DNA of 64,000 nucleotides from Siphonodentalium dalli (taxonomy: Eukaryota > Mollusca > Scaphopoda > Gadilida > Siphonodentaliidae), in assembly GCA_032622095.1 (NCBI GenBank), contig CP136061.1, positions 5,280,734 to 5,344,733 on the forward strand, in the 5' to 3' direction. Shown here piece by piece: positions 1 to 11,041 of this stretch; the first letter of the stretch is position 1, and each line of letters starts with the position of its first letter. The notes below the pieces were generated by a model. The model did not search any database and was not told the origin of the DNA. It worked only from the letters and a program-made list of their open reading frames with translations. A program made the position numbers and the translations under genes.

Positions 1-785
1 CATTGCATCACGTGACGTTGCACGCAGACCCATACTTGTTTCCATTGTTTGTAGACGCTACTTGCAACCAGCTACGAGAATAACATTGCAAATTCCCACC
101 AAATGCTCTGTTATTCTGCCCGAAGACTCGGTTGAGTGCAAACATAAGTTGGGTCGTTCCACCCAAAATGTCTGACCAACGTGCATCCGTGCAAGGTTAA
201 TCAACACCAATTACTTATATTTACATTCAGCCGAGTCAACTGGAGATTAAAAGAGCATTTAGTGCCAATTTCCAACGTCATTCTCGCAGCTCGTTACAAG
301 TTGCGTCTACACAATACGGAAGCATGTAGCGACATCATGATACTACGCGGTGTGATACGTTTACTATTAAGCGCGCCCGTTTCACAGTTAAATCAAAACT
401 CGTGTGTGCCAATTGTCCATAATCACATACCGATTGTGAATATACATATGTGTATTTCTATAATCAGAACACATATTTATTATTATTTGATTATTTACAG
501 TGTACGGAAGCAAGTAGCGACATCACGTGGTGTGTTTTTCTGCCAATGAACGTCATGCATTCATGTTCCACAGCGAGAATATATATTTGTTAAAAGGACG
601 TGGACGTTTTAGAGCATTATACTAAAAAACACGGGTTTGTTTCGCCGGTGGTGCATTTTGCTTAATGACCTTTCAACGTGTGAATCGATCGCCGTCGAAA
701 CCACATTGATTAGATAATCATATGATGCCGCCATGTCTATGCGATCGACGACCACAGTTGGCTTAGCACCGAGCCTTCCCTGTAT
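1..785. other. No gene recognised; short internal duplication
   Basis: I see no convincing coding sequence here. A segment near 313-355 recurs imperfectly near 499-541; both contain GTAGCGACATCA, followed by a GTGGTGTG-like end. The open frame at 181-549 has no recognisable domain and spans this duplication, so I treat it as chance. Confidence 0.5.
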
Positions 786-790
786 ATACA

Positions 791-1000
791 GCCTGGACTA
801 TATATAACCCAGCTGGTGAATACGAACCATGGTGTTACCCATATAGCTTCGCGTTGAGTCTCGCCAGGTATAAACTATCTGGACTCTATATAAACCAAGT
901 TGGGGAATACGAGTCAGATTTTTCGCTTGTGTATTTGGGGCATATGAACAACGAAAATGTGCTTTTAACACGATATTCTTGGAATGTTTTTTTGTTGTTG
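791..1000. repeat. 87-bp-unit dispersed repeat, copy 1 (about 1.7 units)
   Basis: Two successive imperfect units carry a TATA-rich stretch (GGACTATATATAACCCAG-like), then GTGAATACGA, then a TTCGCRTTGAGYCTCGCC-like stretch. The same unit is present almost three times at 33897-34150. The sequence just downstream of the array also matches between the two loci (CGCTTGTGTATTT against CGCGTGTATTTT, then a shared TTCTTGGAAT), so the array is part of a larger dispersed element whose internal unit number varies. Family unknown. Confidence 0.6.
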
Positions 1001-1636
1001 TTAGAAGCAATGGCGGAAATAGATTGCACCATTACCATATACTGCGTGTTTCCTTACACCATATAGTTTACGGTGTCGCAGTATGATGCGCAAATCCAAT
1101 TGATCTGCTTCAAATTCACATAATCGACTCGAAACGCGAGTAGGCGCAGTAAGCTGTCACACATCCGATACACTTTTCTTCTTCAAAGGAGCGACATTAT
1201 TATAACATGTTCGTCGATATTTCTTTGTCAGAAAACAAGATCTATACTCCATGACTACATTGCAAAGTGAGATAAACCGTACACCAATCAGATATCGTGC
1301 TCTCCAAATCACGTGATAGTGATATTGTTATATATCGCGCCCTCATTTATGTCGATATATCTGGGTAAGAACGATTCGCCACGATGAACGATGAGGTCAA
1401 ACCGACGAACCATTCACCAGTCAGATATCGTGCGCTTTGCATCAGTGCTACTACTATTTCGCATATCATCACAACAATGTTGGGTTGATATAGTCTTATA
1501 GCAGATTACATCAGTTATTTATTCCGCCTATGATTCAAATTGAAAGCACAACTGGACAATTCGAAGCGTTTTGTTGTTGATTTGAGTTGTTTTATCTCTA
1601 TGACTCGTGTTTCTACATTCGGCTAGCTCAGTCTAG

Positions 1637-1880
1637 ATGCATTTGTGTATTCAAGGAGTTTTGTGTTTCTTACTGTGTGTACGTATATCGGAGGCGAACT
1701 TGTTCACATCCGGACACATTTCAAATGTGACGGGAAATCTAATTTCGAAGACAAATGCCGCATCCGATGTTGATTGCGGTGGACAGTGTGCAGCAACAAA
1801 GGGATGTAACTCCTTTTCGTTCATTGAAGCTGTCTGCTACAAAATGAGCGCCTTCGGTGGCAATTTCAGGCTGTATACAG
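1637..1880 (+). CDS. First exon of a secreted PAN/Apple-like domain protein (partial)
   Basis: The ATG at 1637 opens a frame of 81 codons plus one base before a strong splice donor (CAG|GTAAGAATC at 1880|1881). That is a phase-1 exon end, common in extracellular domain genes. Residues 1-20 form a hydrophobic signal peptide with a likely cleavage after Ser-Glu-Ala. The mature part has an N-glycosylation site (Asn30-Val-Thr) and cysteines at 47, 51, 57 and 67 in the pattern C-x3-C-x5-C-xx-F-x-F...C, which resembles PAN/Apple modules of secreted invertebrate proteins. Reading on past the donor reaches a stop at 1904-1906, within a 22-bp repeat that repeats the donor. No downstream exon is recognisable in the window. 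It could be a lone exon, a gene with distant exons, or a decayed copy. Function unknown. Confidence 0.5.
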
Positions 1881-2125
1881 GTAAGAATCCTACTAAATGC
1901 AGGTAAGAATCGAACTAGTTACATGTAAGAATCGTACTGGATACAGTAAAGAGTCGTACTACATACAGTTCAGAATGGTACTACAAACAGGTAAGAAATA
2001 GTCGGACTGCTTACAGGTAAAAATCGGACTACATACATGTAAACGTCGTATTACATAATGTATATGTAAAACCCGTACTACATACAGGGCTGCATATATA
2101 CGAATCTGAATACATACAGGTAGAC
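1873..2125 (+). repeat. 22-bp minisatellite repeating a 5' splice donor
   Basis: About ten imperfect 22-bp units follow the consensus GTAAGAATCGTACTACATAC plus AG. Each begins with a GTAAGA-like donor and most end in CAG. GT positions at 1881, 1903, 1925, 1946, 1991, 2017 and 2039 are mostly preceded by ACAG or ACAT. The first unit is the donor of the exon at 1637-1880. The array therefore offers several alternative donors, most of them just 22 bp apart. Confidence 0.75.
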
Positions 2126-3066
2126 AGCATCAGTAACCGTTTCTGCCAACTTGGCGGGACGCATTTAAAAAGAACGCTATTTATGTAATTGTTGTCCTAC
2201 TTGTCACCTGTGAGTTGTGTTTGTCTTCCTAGCCATTGTGCATTCTAACAACGCTATTTACCTGTGTTGTCAACACTAACTTACGATTTATTCAACACCA
2301 ACTCAGTGACTGCCTTTAAATATTCAGGTGTTGCATCAATTTTCTCCACATGTACACATGGTTCGTTCATTTCAGAATTATCCAAAACATCATTAATTTC
2401 GGCCTCTTGTATTGTAAGCATCTTTCCAGCCACACATCCTCGCTTAAGATTATAATGCTGGTCGGTTTGATTAATGAGTACAATCATCTTTAGTTGTGAT
2501 TATCGATTCTTCCTATGTCACATCTTGGTGTTGGGTCAGATAATCGTGATCAAAAGCAGTGGCTACGATGAATGTGGATAACAACATTGTAGAACCCCCA
2601 ATATATTTTGCAGAACAAATAGCCCCACTACTTGGCGGAAGTTTGCAAGCAATTTTCAGTCGTCTTAAAATCGAGGTTCACATTATTATTGCTAATGGAT
2701 CATCACTTGCAGAAGTTTCTTAATAAGTTTGGGTCGATCCAGCAACTTTTCATACCAGTTTATATTGATTCGTGGACAATCAGTCCCAGTATACAACAAG
2801 GCTCGTACCCTTTGTTTACCAATCATAATATCAATATAACATGGTAAATGTTCATCCAAAAGCTTGCAGAGGCTCCAGGATAACTGTAGTTAAAGATGTA
2901 CATGTACTACTAATTCAGATTAATTTCTTGCACAAATGCAAATAAATATTCCGGTGTTGTATTGAACCCTAATTTTCACTCTTAACTATCTTTCAACGAT
3001 GGGTCTTTTGGTTTATTAGTTGAATTCTGAATTATCAAGATTAGATATTCTTTTTTCACTAGTCAA
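2126..3066. other. No gene recognised
   Basis: If the exon at 1637-1880 is real this would be its intron. Overlapping short frames at 2264-2487 occur on both strands with no recognisable domain. No repeat family was identified. Confidence 0.4.
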
Positions 3067-3168
3067 CTATGTATTAGTATCTTTAACTATGTATTAGTAT
3101 CTTTAACTATGTATTAGTATCTTTAACTATGTATTAGTATCTTTAACTATGTATTAGTATCTTTAACT
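3067..3168. repeat. 20-bp minisatellite, about 5 copies
   Basis: Five essentially identical head-to-tail copies of TATGTATTAGTATCTTTAAC. The lack of divergence between units suggests recent expansion. Confidence 0.95.
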
Positions 3169-3346
3169 CTCTTTACGGTATTTGTACCTGACTTTGTCAA
3201 TTCATGCACCGATAGCTCTTTTGCCATTCCTAATTGTGATACGACCTAGCCTAAACCTACACACAAGGCTCGTCCTGATTGGTCAGTATCCTGTATTCCA
3301 ATGGAGACACGACCGTCGTTTTGTGATACAATTCTACATATTCAGA

Positions 3347-3374
3347 ATTGTACCACAGCAAAAAGTGGTACAAT
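3347..3374. other. Perfect 10-bp stem hairpin
   Basis: ATTGTACCAC and its exact complement GTGGTACAAT flank an 8-base A-rich loop. It lies about 85 bp before a longer hairpin at 3459-3531; the two may belong to one foldback element. Confidence 0.8.
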
Positions 3375-3458
3375 CAGTGAAATGCTGCCAACGCCTCAAA
3401 CTTATGAAGTCAAATCGCACGGCATTGGTTAATGTCATGCTATAGACTGAAGAAAGAG

Positions 3459-3531
3459 AATTTGACCACATAAACTGATTGTAGGACTCTGCTTCGCATC
3501 GTCCTACAATCAGTTTCTTTGTGGTCAAATT
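3459..3531. other. Long hairpin, about 28-bp stem
   Basis: Arms at 3459-3486 and 3502-3531 are complementary apart from a 2-base bulge and close on a 15-base loop (CTCTGCTTCGCATCG). This is MITE-like, but no target-site duplication could be identified. Confidence 0.75.
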
Positions 3532-3539
3532 ATACTATA

Positions 3540-4330
3540 CTCGCCGATGCCCAGTGTATTATTTCTAATTAGAATTTCTTTATTTTTAATTTTATTACTT
3601 TTAGTTTCATTTCATGTTTTCCTATTTCGAATAAGAAATGTCTTTGCGTCTTCTACATTTTTGACTTACAACGACAAGGGTACATTCCACATTTACGTGA
3701 CTCAAATTGTTTAATTTTCTCAATTATTCTGTCTTGAAAGTTTGCTATTATTTTCTATTGACTTGTTTTAGGTAGATCGATGGAGAGTTTGACACGAAAT
3801 ATTTGCAAGTTGCACTGAATTATCAAGATTATGAATCCAACTAGGATATGCGCTCACTCTACCAACTGAAATAATAACTGTCTGCATGAAAATAAATCAA
3901 ACATTTTTCGTTGCATATTTTAGTTTTTAGCAGCCATTTGCAAAACTATTTTTAGGTAAAATTACCATAACACTACATATTGTATGAACAGATGAATCAG
4001 TACAGCGTGTTTATGTCTGCCGGATTATTGAGTAATATTGTTTTATGTTGTTTTTGGTCCTTCACAAGATACAAAAATAATTATGCAAATGTCTGCCACA
4101 AAACTGTAATATGCAATAAAAATGTTTGTTTAATTTCTCGCAGAGAGTCACGATTACAGATGGTATACTCAACGCACACCGTTGTTGAGCTATAGGCTAG
4201 ATAACAGTGTGGTTTTTTAAAAACTACTTCTTCCTGTTATACTCTCTATCGATATCTGGTTGATTTTAAAATCCACTTTTTTATAATCTGAACAAAGCTC
4301 TCATAGTTTGAGCGTGAACAGGTAGTATTA
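3540..4330. other. No gene recognised
   Basis: AT-rich sequence without recognisable coding potential or repeats. The short open frame at 3980-4195 has no recognisable domain. Confidence 0.4.
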
Positions 4331-4470
4331 TTTGCCCAATGACACTTGACTCTACGATAAGAGGTACCACAACTTGCTCACCAGAAGCTTATATAAGCTA
4401 ATGATAGGCAGAGCACCCTGGTGTGTAGGCAGTTTCAGAATAAGTCTGAAAGTTGAAATAAAATAAGCAA
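4331..4470 (+). repeat. Dispersed repeat C, copy 1
   Basis: Shares the order GATAAGAGGTACCA, then AGAAGCT, then AGCTAATGATAGGCAGAG, then TGTRTAGGCAGT with copies at 5726-5860 and 34419-34580, all in the same orientation. It ends in an A-rich AATAAAA-like tail, which suggests a retroposed or SINE-like element. No clear polymerase III boxes were seen, so the class is open. Confidence 0.6.
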
Positions 4471-4525
4471 GAACGCACCACGTCCTCCCGTTTATTAGGC
4501 ACCGAGTTCCCCATATATATCGTAC

Positions 4526-4628
4526 TAGTCCAAGTCTTCTTGTACTAAAACCAGCTAAGATATTGGTATGGCGAGATGCTGGTGTTTAGTCTAAGCCCGC
4601 CTGCATAGGCTTCTTATAACACGACTTA
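4526..4628 (+). repeat. MULE left terminal inverted repeat
   Basis: Complementary to 5355-5457 over 103 bp. Near the inner end it contains AAGCCCGCCTGCATAGGCTT, itself partly palindromic. Confidence 0.85.
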
Positions 4629-5354
4629 AGCGTTAGTGACCCGCTCAAATAAAACCACAATTATATGAAATAAAATATCACAATTGCGACAATAAACGGA
4701 TATTTTCGCAGAAGACATGCTATTTGATATGAAACCCACATCAGTTGTGATTTGAACGCGGTAGTTTAATGTGAAGAGAGACATTTAACGCAATGTTTAC
4801 ATAATTTTAAAAGTATGCGAACTCAGTTGACCTCCCGAACTGCGTTCGGCATTTTCCAGGGAAAATATTCCATAGATTTTCGATCAACCACGCACGATGA
4901 ATTCCCCATTGTAATGGTAATTGTACGTGTCAATAAATAAATAAATGCATAGATTAAGTAAATATTGAAGATATAAATGTAATACATTAAATAAATTGCG
5001 GGAATTACAACCATCTCACAGTTTAAACAGTGTAAACACAACGAGTATTAGAATAATATGGGGGCCGCCATTTTATTTGTATAGTCAGAACAAACTCCGG
5101 ACTGCCCGAGATTTTTTCCGTACGACTTCGGCTTTCGGTTAAAACGTAAACAAAACATACAGCGATGTCACAAAATGCGATGTCGGTGACAATCAACCGG
5201 AATATTCTATGCGTAATTTAACATGAAAGTTATATTATTATACACCATTATGACCATAAGATGTCACTCTTTCCGGTGTATATAGCATCATGTATTGATT
5301 TTTTAGGTAAATCGAGTAAAATACACCACAAATTCCCGCCACAGATCGTGGGCG

Positions 5355-5457
5355 TAAGTCGTATTATAACAAGCCTATGCAGGCGGGCTTGGACTAAACA
5401 CCAGCAAATCGCCATACCAATATCTTAGCTGGTTTTAGTACAAGAAGACTTGGACTA
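5355..5457 (-). repeat. MULE right terminal inverted repeat
   Basis: Inverted copy of 4526-4628. It is followed directly by the second copy of the 9-bp target duplication at 5458-5466. Confidence 0.85.
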
Positions 5458-5725
5458 ATATCGTACCCGCATTAAAGGTACACGCATTTATTTGTGTTGT
5501 CCCATCCATAAAAGTAAAAATTAAGTTAATCTCGCGCAAATAAGATATGCATTCTTATGCATGATATACCAAGCACTAACCGCTATTGAGTTCCAAGCGA
5601 GTTGAATATAAACGCTCTTTATATTGGTCCATTACTTATGTGTTTCTGTTATTTTAATAAGAGATTGATTATGTCAGGCTTCCACGCATTATCACAAAAA
5701 GGTTTTATTGTTTGTGCTTTGTATG

Positions 5726-5860
5726 GCCCACATTATGTGAGTAAACGAGGGATGCCCAATGGCACTCGAGTCCACGATAAGAGGTACAATGACTTGCACA
5801 CTAGAAGCTGACATGAGCTAATGATAGGCAGAGTACCCTGCTGTATAGGCAGTATTCTAG
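5726..5860 (+). repeat. Dispersed repeat C, copy 2
   Basis: Same unit as 4331-4470 and 34419-34580. It starts with CCCACATTATGTGAGTA and GAGGGATGCCCAATGGCAC and includes AGCTAATGATAGGCAGAG and TGCTGTATAGGCAGT. Confidence 0.65.
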
Positions 5861-5879
5861 TGCTATATCATCCATTGGC

Positions 5880-6240
5880 TATAGACGATAATGTTTTTCC
5901 CCTTCAAATTGATATTGTTTTTTATTCACGAATGGGGCACCTCTGTAGGTACGGTTGGCCTTGTCGGTGGGTATCCTGTGAAAATATTTCCACCCGTCAA
6001 AAACCGCCACAAACAGAAAGAACATCAAAATGTAGACATACTTTGTCCGTATACACATAAGAAATATCACATAAACAGTATGTTATTGTCATATGTTTGA
6101 CCATTGTTATGTAAACAAAAACATAAAAAGTAACTTTTCTGGTGTTTGTTTATATTATGATGGTAAACATAAAGAGCGTTCTTTGTTGGTGAATTCCTGA
6201 TATGGGACTAATAAAGAGCGTTTATGCCATTTGTGTGTGA
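5880..6240 (-). repeat. Dispersed repeat D, inverted relative to 56510-56810
   Basis: The reverse complement aligns with 56510-56810. Shared landmarks include ATAAACGCTCTTTATT, CCATATCAGGAA, a second AACGCTCTTTR about 45 bp on, GACAATAACATACTGTTTATG, and GGCGGTTTTTGACGG. The open frames here are shared only because of the repeat. The family has no recognisable protein. Confidence 0.65.
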
Positions 6241-7911
6241 TTAGCCAGTAGCAATGTGCTGTCTTCTATAACACAACCAGGCTCTTGATTAGGTAAAATA
6301 TAGTTGATATTTATGATAACATGGTGTTTACGCCATGGTCATGGTATCTATGAACGAAACTGTATGCATTTTAATGTTTTTATGTTTACGGTGCTTGGAA
6401 CAAATATGAATATTTTCGACAATTAAGGCCTCCCGTGCCTTTAAATCTGTATGCTTATCTCTTTCATTTGCCTTATGTTACGTACAATGGAAAGGGCATG
6501 TTGATTATCTGCTATCTCGCTATAACTGGTCGGCATTACCCTTCTCAACTCAGCCCAAGTAAATCTTAGGAGCCCTCGAAGAGTATTTTGTTGCATGTAT
6601 CACTGAATAAATTCTGCCTGTGGTCCCGAACAGTCTGACTAGATAACCTAATCCCGTCTGCCACATCCACTGCATATCTCTCGATGGGCATTATCCAGTC
6701 CTTAAAATAATTAAGTTCATCTGAATAGGTCCATATTATGGTGGCCGAGACCAATCAGCCTCTAGAGCTTTCGACTGTATTTCCGCATCTGATTGCTCTA
6801 CAACCGCATTTTGGAATAAATGCATTAGTTCATTCAATTGACCTAACATATCCTGCATGTTTGGAATAAATGCATTAGTTCATTCAATTGACCTAACATA
6901 CCCTATATATATGGATTGTTTCCTTGTTCGACTCAATCATATGTGGGTGGTTGGTCAGGAGGCAAATCCCTACGATTATTCATCTCTTATCAAGAAATTT
7001 AGAACCATTATTTTATCTGCCTCACTACCAAAATCCATGCGTAGCACGTATTATGGTTCTCCCATTTACTTTGTCACACACAAAGCAATGGTAAACGAAC
7101 TGATGTTATTTTATATTATCTCAGCATCAACATAATTATGTCACTGCAGATTCATTTTGACCTGTTTCCCGAGCATTATCTCTTATTAACGTGTTCAAAT
7201 GTTTCAGGCACCCCGTCTGTGTCAGATTTCATGTAAATGGAAGTCGTGGACAATACGATTCACGATTCCCTGGAAACCTGCAAATGGCGACTTAATAGAG
7301 GTCCAGATTGTAAATACATCAAAGCACAACTGTCATAGTCATTAACAAATGGAGTCTCCTCTAACACACTTACTATATTGCAATTAACCTCTAACTTAAT
7401 TTGCTCAACACGTTTTGCAATTTTAGGCGCATTCTTTACAATAATAACAAACATCTATAGGGTAAATCGTTCACCGAACTCAATTAATATATCAGGTTTC
7501 ATTGGCACTCGAGGCGGTGGACTAAATTATTCTGTATATGGTTTCCTATGGTTTTCAACCTCTGGTCCTGACTCATTAATTTATGCAAGGGACGAAATCG
7601 ATTGTGACATGGGTACACATGCAAACCGTCCTGTCATTAATTGAATATTACATTGTTATGTTGTTTCATAATAAGCATAATTCAGTCTATGAAAAAAGGT
7701 ACTCATCTATCATTGGCACAGGTGACATATGCAGTATATTTCCACTTTTTCTTAAGTTCCTGTTCAATAAAAACAGCTTTCGTTTATGTCCAAAATGTCT
7801 ACAAACTTATGAACAGGATCCGATCATGGCACCATTAAACATGTTCCCCATAGTAGGTCATATCTAGTTGACTCCACGTTGAGTACGCTGGGCCCTGTAC
7901 ATATAACACAA
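6241..7911. other. No gene recognised; one 50-bp tandem duplication
   Basis: The segment at 6808-6850 is duplicated almost exactly at 6858-6900 (TTGGAATAAATGCATTAGTT in both). Several short overlapping frames between 6857 and 7867 have no recognisable domain and no codon-like pattern. Confidence 0.45.
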
Positions 7912-10090
7912 CTAGCAGGGTTATCCGGCGTTGCCAGGTTAAAGTGATGTGAACACCTCTGCATGCTGTGGATATTCGATGGGAATAGAGAATACTCTTG
8001 CTCTCAAAGTGTTACACGTATTCTCATAAATTGTATATCCAAACGACATCACAAAACATGATTCTTACACATGGAATATTAGTAGTGGCTCAAATTGTCG
8101 GATCGGAACGATTGTCATTTTGTTTATTGCGTTTAATCCGTCCCACCAATAAAGAATTATTTATTTATTTACAACTGCGTATACTTCAGATGTTATAACA
8201 TGAAACATGAACATCATAAACACATTAGTTCGAAAAAAATAAAAGACGACACTTGTGTTTTACATAGAGATGTATCAATCAATCTAGTCGGTTAGACAAA
8301 GATTTTTTAGGACAACTGTTTGTCATATCTTCATGAAGATACATATGTTTTAAAGATATGTCCAGGTGCTCCTCTGTTCTGGTGCTATATACTGGCTAAT
8401 CATTTTCAGTTTAAAAGAAATGATGCTATGAATGTATATATATATATAGCTACATTTGCCCGACACAGAGCGAGATTTTGAGTTGTTTATGTTAGGCGAT
8501 GAGTATTCTAAAAAATGAAATAAATCCCCTGTATCGGGCAGCTATACCCTTGTCAGATGTCACTATTGGACGATCCTGAAAAGTCATGTGCTACGGACTG
8601 CGTTTTCTTTTATCTCAGAAGTAACCATATTTGACTGCACATTGTGACCACTATTTTTGAACAGGCCTGCTCTACATTTCCATATCTCTTGACATGAGCC
8701 ATTCTAATATGCAATCCTCTGACGATTCAAGGTCCCTCGGTTTGCAAGAATATGTATCTCTTAAATAGAATGATATAAATATACTGTTAATGCTTCCTTT
8801 TGTGTATCTGTTTTGCTAGATCATTATAGGAATGCCTTATTTCCATCCCCATATAAATGACAGTTGAGAAGATATAAATGTTCAAGTGACTTATTTCGGT
8901 CACCATTTGTCGAGATTGTGAATTTGGAATGCCAAAAACTCCTTAGAACGTTATGGAAAATGGCCTGGGAGATGACTATAACCCAACTTTGTTGGATATC
9001 GGAGAATTGAACAATCTTATCAATGCCAGTGCATCTCCTCTCGCCATACATGACCCAAAACGACATCAAATGTGATTTAATTCATCATATCATTAGAGAA
9101 AAACGTGCATGAATTTGGTGGAATTAGTGCTAAATATATTTGTATCAACTTTGGTGCAACTCCCCCCATGAATTACTTGAACCGCGCCACTTTTGTCATA
9201 TTTAAACAACGTCTATTAGACTCATGCATGTATGATATAATGGAGATGATTATATATAAGTTTGGTGGTAATCGGAAACTAAACAAATTCTTATCATAGT
9301 TATTACCCTCCCCACATCTCTCACACAAATAGCACCAATTTGGCGTCTTTAAATCACACGATTATATTCCTCGTATCACGGAGAAGAATAATATATCAAT
9401 TTGGTCGAAATCTGCGCTAAAAATAGCCCCTCCACTGACACCAACAATGGTAGGGCGGCTCCGTGTCAAAAAAGGGTGAATCGTGCATTTTAAGGTAAAA
9501 GCAACAAACTTTGTATACAATATCCTGAGGTGATATCTTGTGGATTTGGATATCATGCCAAGCTAGGGAAAGCCCAATGGTTGCCATGGTAACCACCGAA
9601 AAACATAGCCGCCAAAAATGCCAAATTGGCTTTTTGCAGAAGTGCGATTTTGGTGCCCCTCTCCCTGCACTGCACCCCTGACTCAAATAGCGCCACTTTT
9701 GCCATCTTGAAAGCACACGATTAGATTCCTCGTTTCATAGAGAAGAATGTGTATCAACTTTGTGGAAATCGGCGCTAAACAGGTTTATTAATTCTTGTGC
9801 ACCTCTCCCCTTCCATGCATCCCTGACTCAAATGGCGCCACTGTTGACGTCTGTAAACCACACCATTAGATTCCTCATGGAGATGATTATGTATAAGTTT
9901 GGTGGAAATCGGCGACAATGTTTTTTCTGCCCTTCTCCCCTTTTGTGTCCCTGACAACAACAGCGTCACTTTAGAAACTTTTAACCCGCACTATCTTATC
10001 CATTATCTTTCTTGAAAGAAAAAGTACCAAAATAGACCTCTCTATTGCTATCGAGATGGTCCCTGTAAATTGTTATGGAACAGACATTGG

Positions 10091-10131
<41 letters not shown>
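7912..10131 (-). mobile_element. Non-autonomous Helitron, family A, minus orientation
   Basis: Read on the minus strand, the element ends in CTAG (7912-7915) followed by T. The end is preceded by a GC-rich hairpin (CCTGG-x6-CCGGA-like), as in Helitron 3' ends. The whole element is the inverted homologue of the complete Helitron at 42120-45017: the terminal part at 7912-9090 and the block-repeat part at 9090-10090 both match. The 5' TC end has been lost in an (AT)n expansion at about 10098-10131, so that boundary is approximate. The interior repeats units with 'ATCGGCGAC' and 'GCGCTAAA' landmarks. A copy of repeat B sits inside at 9424-9645. No Rep/helicase coding sequence is visible. Confidence 0.75.
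9424..9645 (-). repeat. Repeat B copy nested in the Helitron
   Basis: This stretch interrupts the regular Helitron block order. It matches 23800-23945 in opposite orientation: CGTGCATTTTAAGGTAAAAG, GATATCATGCCAAGCT and GGTTGCCATGGTAACC (9579-9594) correspond to the complements at the other copy. The latter motif is an RFX X-box-like palindrome. Confidence 0.6.
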
Positions 10132-10136
<5 letters not shown>

Positions 10137-10362
10137 TTCTTATGTAATTATTTCTATGTAACTAGCTAAATTTTGTTAGGTTGTGTCGGAAATTGACATA
10201 AAATATTGTGTTGAGCACAAACAAAGGATAATGATGTTGAAATTGCTAAAAAGCTAATTGAACTGCGTGTTAATCAAGGTCTGAGTCTAGATCGAACGAG
10301 CATATCTCTCAAACTGGGATTTTTCTTGTAGGCAATAATAACCTGTTTGTCGAGAGGCTCGG

Positions 10363-10398
<36 letters not shown>

Positions 10399-10729
10399 CA
10401 CAGTTTAAAGTAACGTGTGCACAGTTATATATATGGTCCAAGAATAACATGAGACATCATAGTGTCAAGGAGACAACCCAGCTTTACACGCATTTAGCTT
10501 GCATTGGAAGTGATCAACGTAGAAATCTTCCTTCCGGGTTCGGCGTATTCTGTTTGCTGAGAACAGTTTTTGGAATGGGAAGATCGAATATTGATTCTTT
10601 CCACATTCATCCAAATGTTCACTCAGTGAAATTTTGCGATATTCTGGATGATTTATCTCGAACACCAACTGTATATACACGCAAAAGAAATTTTCCCGAC
10701 TAACATCAGTAACCATATTATCCATACCT
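10132..10729. other. No gene recognised; AT microsatellite
   Basis: An (AT)n run lies at about 10365-10397. The overlapping frames at 10347-10703 (plus) and 10465-10725 (minus) have no recognisable domain. The plus-strand frame partly encodes the AT run. Confidence 0.4.
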
Positions 10730-11041
10730 GGGCACTCGGATATACGCGGAATTCTGTTCTTGAATTGCCTGTTGGATTGTGGGACTTTTATGAATTTTGC
10801 TTAATCCGTAAGAGCTGCATTTCATCTCAAATTTTGTGAGATATTCGGCTTCTTTATCAGTTAGGCATTTAGAGAACTTTGTGACAAACTTCTCCTCATT
10901 TGTAGGAAGTGTCTTGTAAAAACGATCGTCCAAGAGTGTATCTTCCGATTTGTTGGCATAGTCGGTCGCTTCCATAATCACCAGTGCACCTCCTTTGTCT
11001 GCTCTTTTACAAACAATAGTGTTGTCAGAACAAATGCGATT
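10730..11041 (-). pseudogene. Penelope-like element reverse-transcriptase fragment
   Basis: The minus-strand frame encodes about 104 residues typical of the N-terminal part of Penelope-like reverse transcriptases: a KRADKGGALVIM motif (family form PADKGGAVVIM), a D-x2-FYK segment, LTDKEAEYLT, then SSYGLSKIHKSPTIQ (family form YGLPKIHKS) and NSAYIRVP. The following palm motifs with the catalytic aspartates are missing; the frame hits a stop at about 10718-10720. Upstream the open frame runs into satellite DNA (11042-11215), so its apparent start methionine is accidental. This is a dead fragment of an element that used GIY-YIG/RT retrotransposition. Confidence 0.75.

Larger units (their letters stand above)
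4526..5457. mobile_element. Mutator-like (MULE) non-autonomous element
   Basis: A 932-bp element with 103-bp terminal inverted repeats (4526-4628 and 5355-5457; about five mismatches by eye), starting TAGTCCAAGTCTTCTTG. It is flanked by an exact 9-bp duplication, ATATCGTAC, at 4517-4525 and 5458-5466. A 9-bp duplication with TIRs of about 100 bp is the signature of the Mutator superfamily. No transposase is present in the interior, so it would depend on an enzyme supplied in trans. The nine-base duplication is intact, so the insertion is not very old. The termini do not start with the G usual for many MULEs, so the family could be another with 9-bp duplications. Confidence 0.8.
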
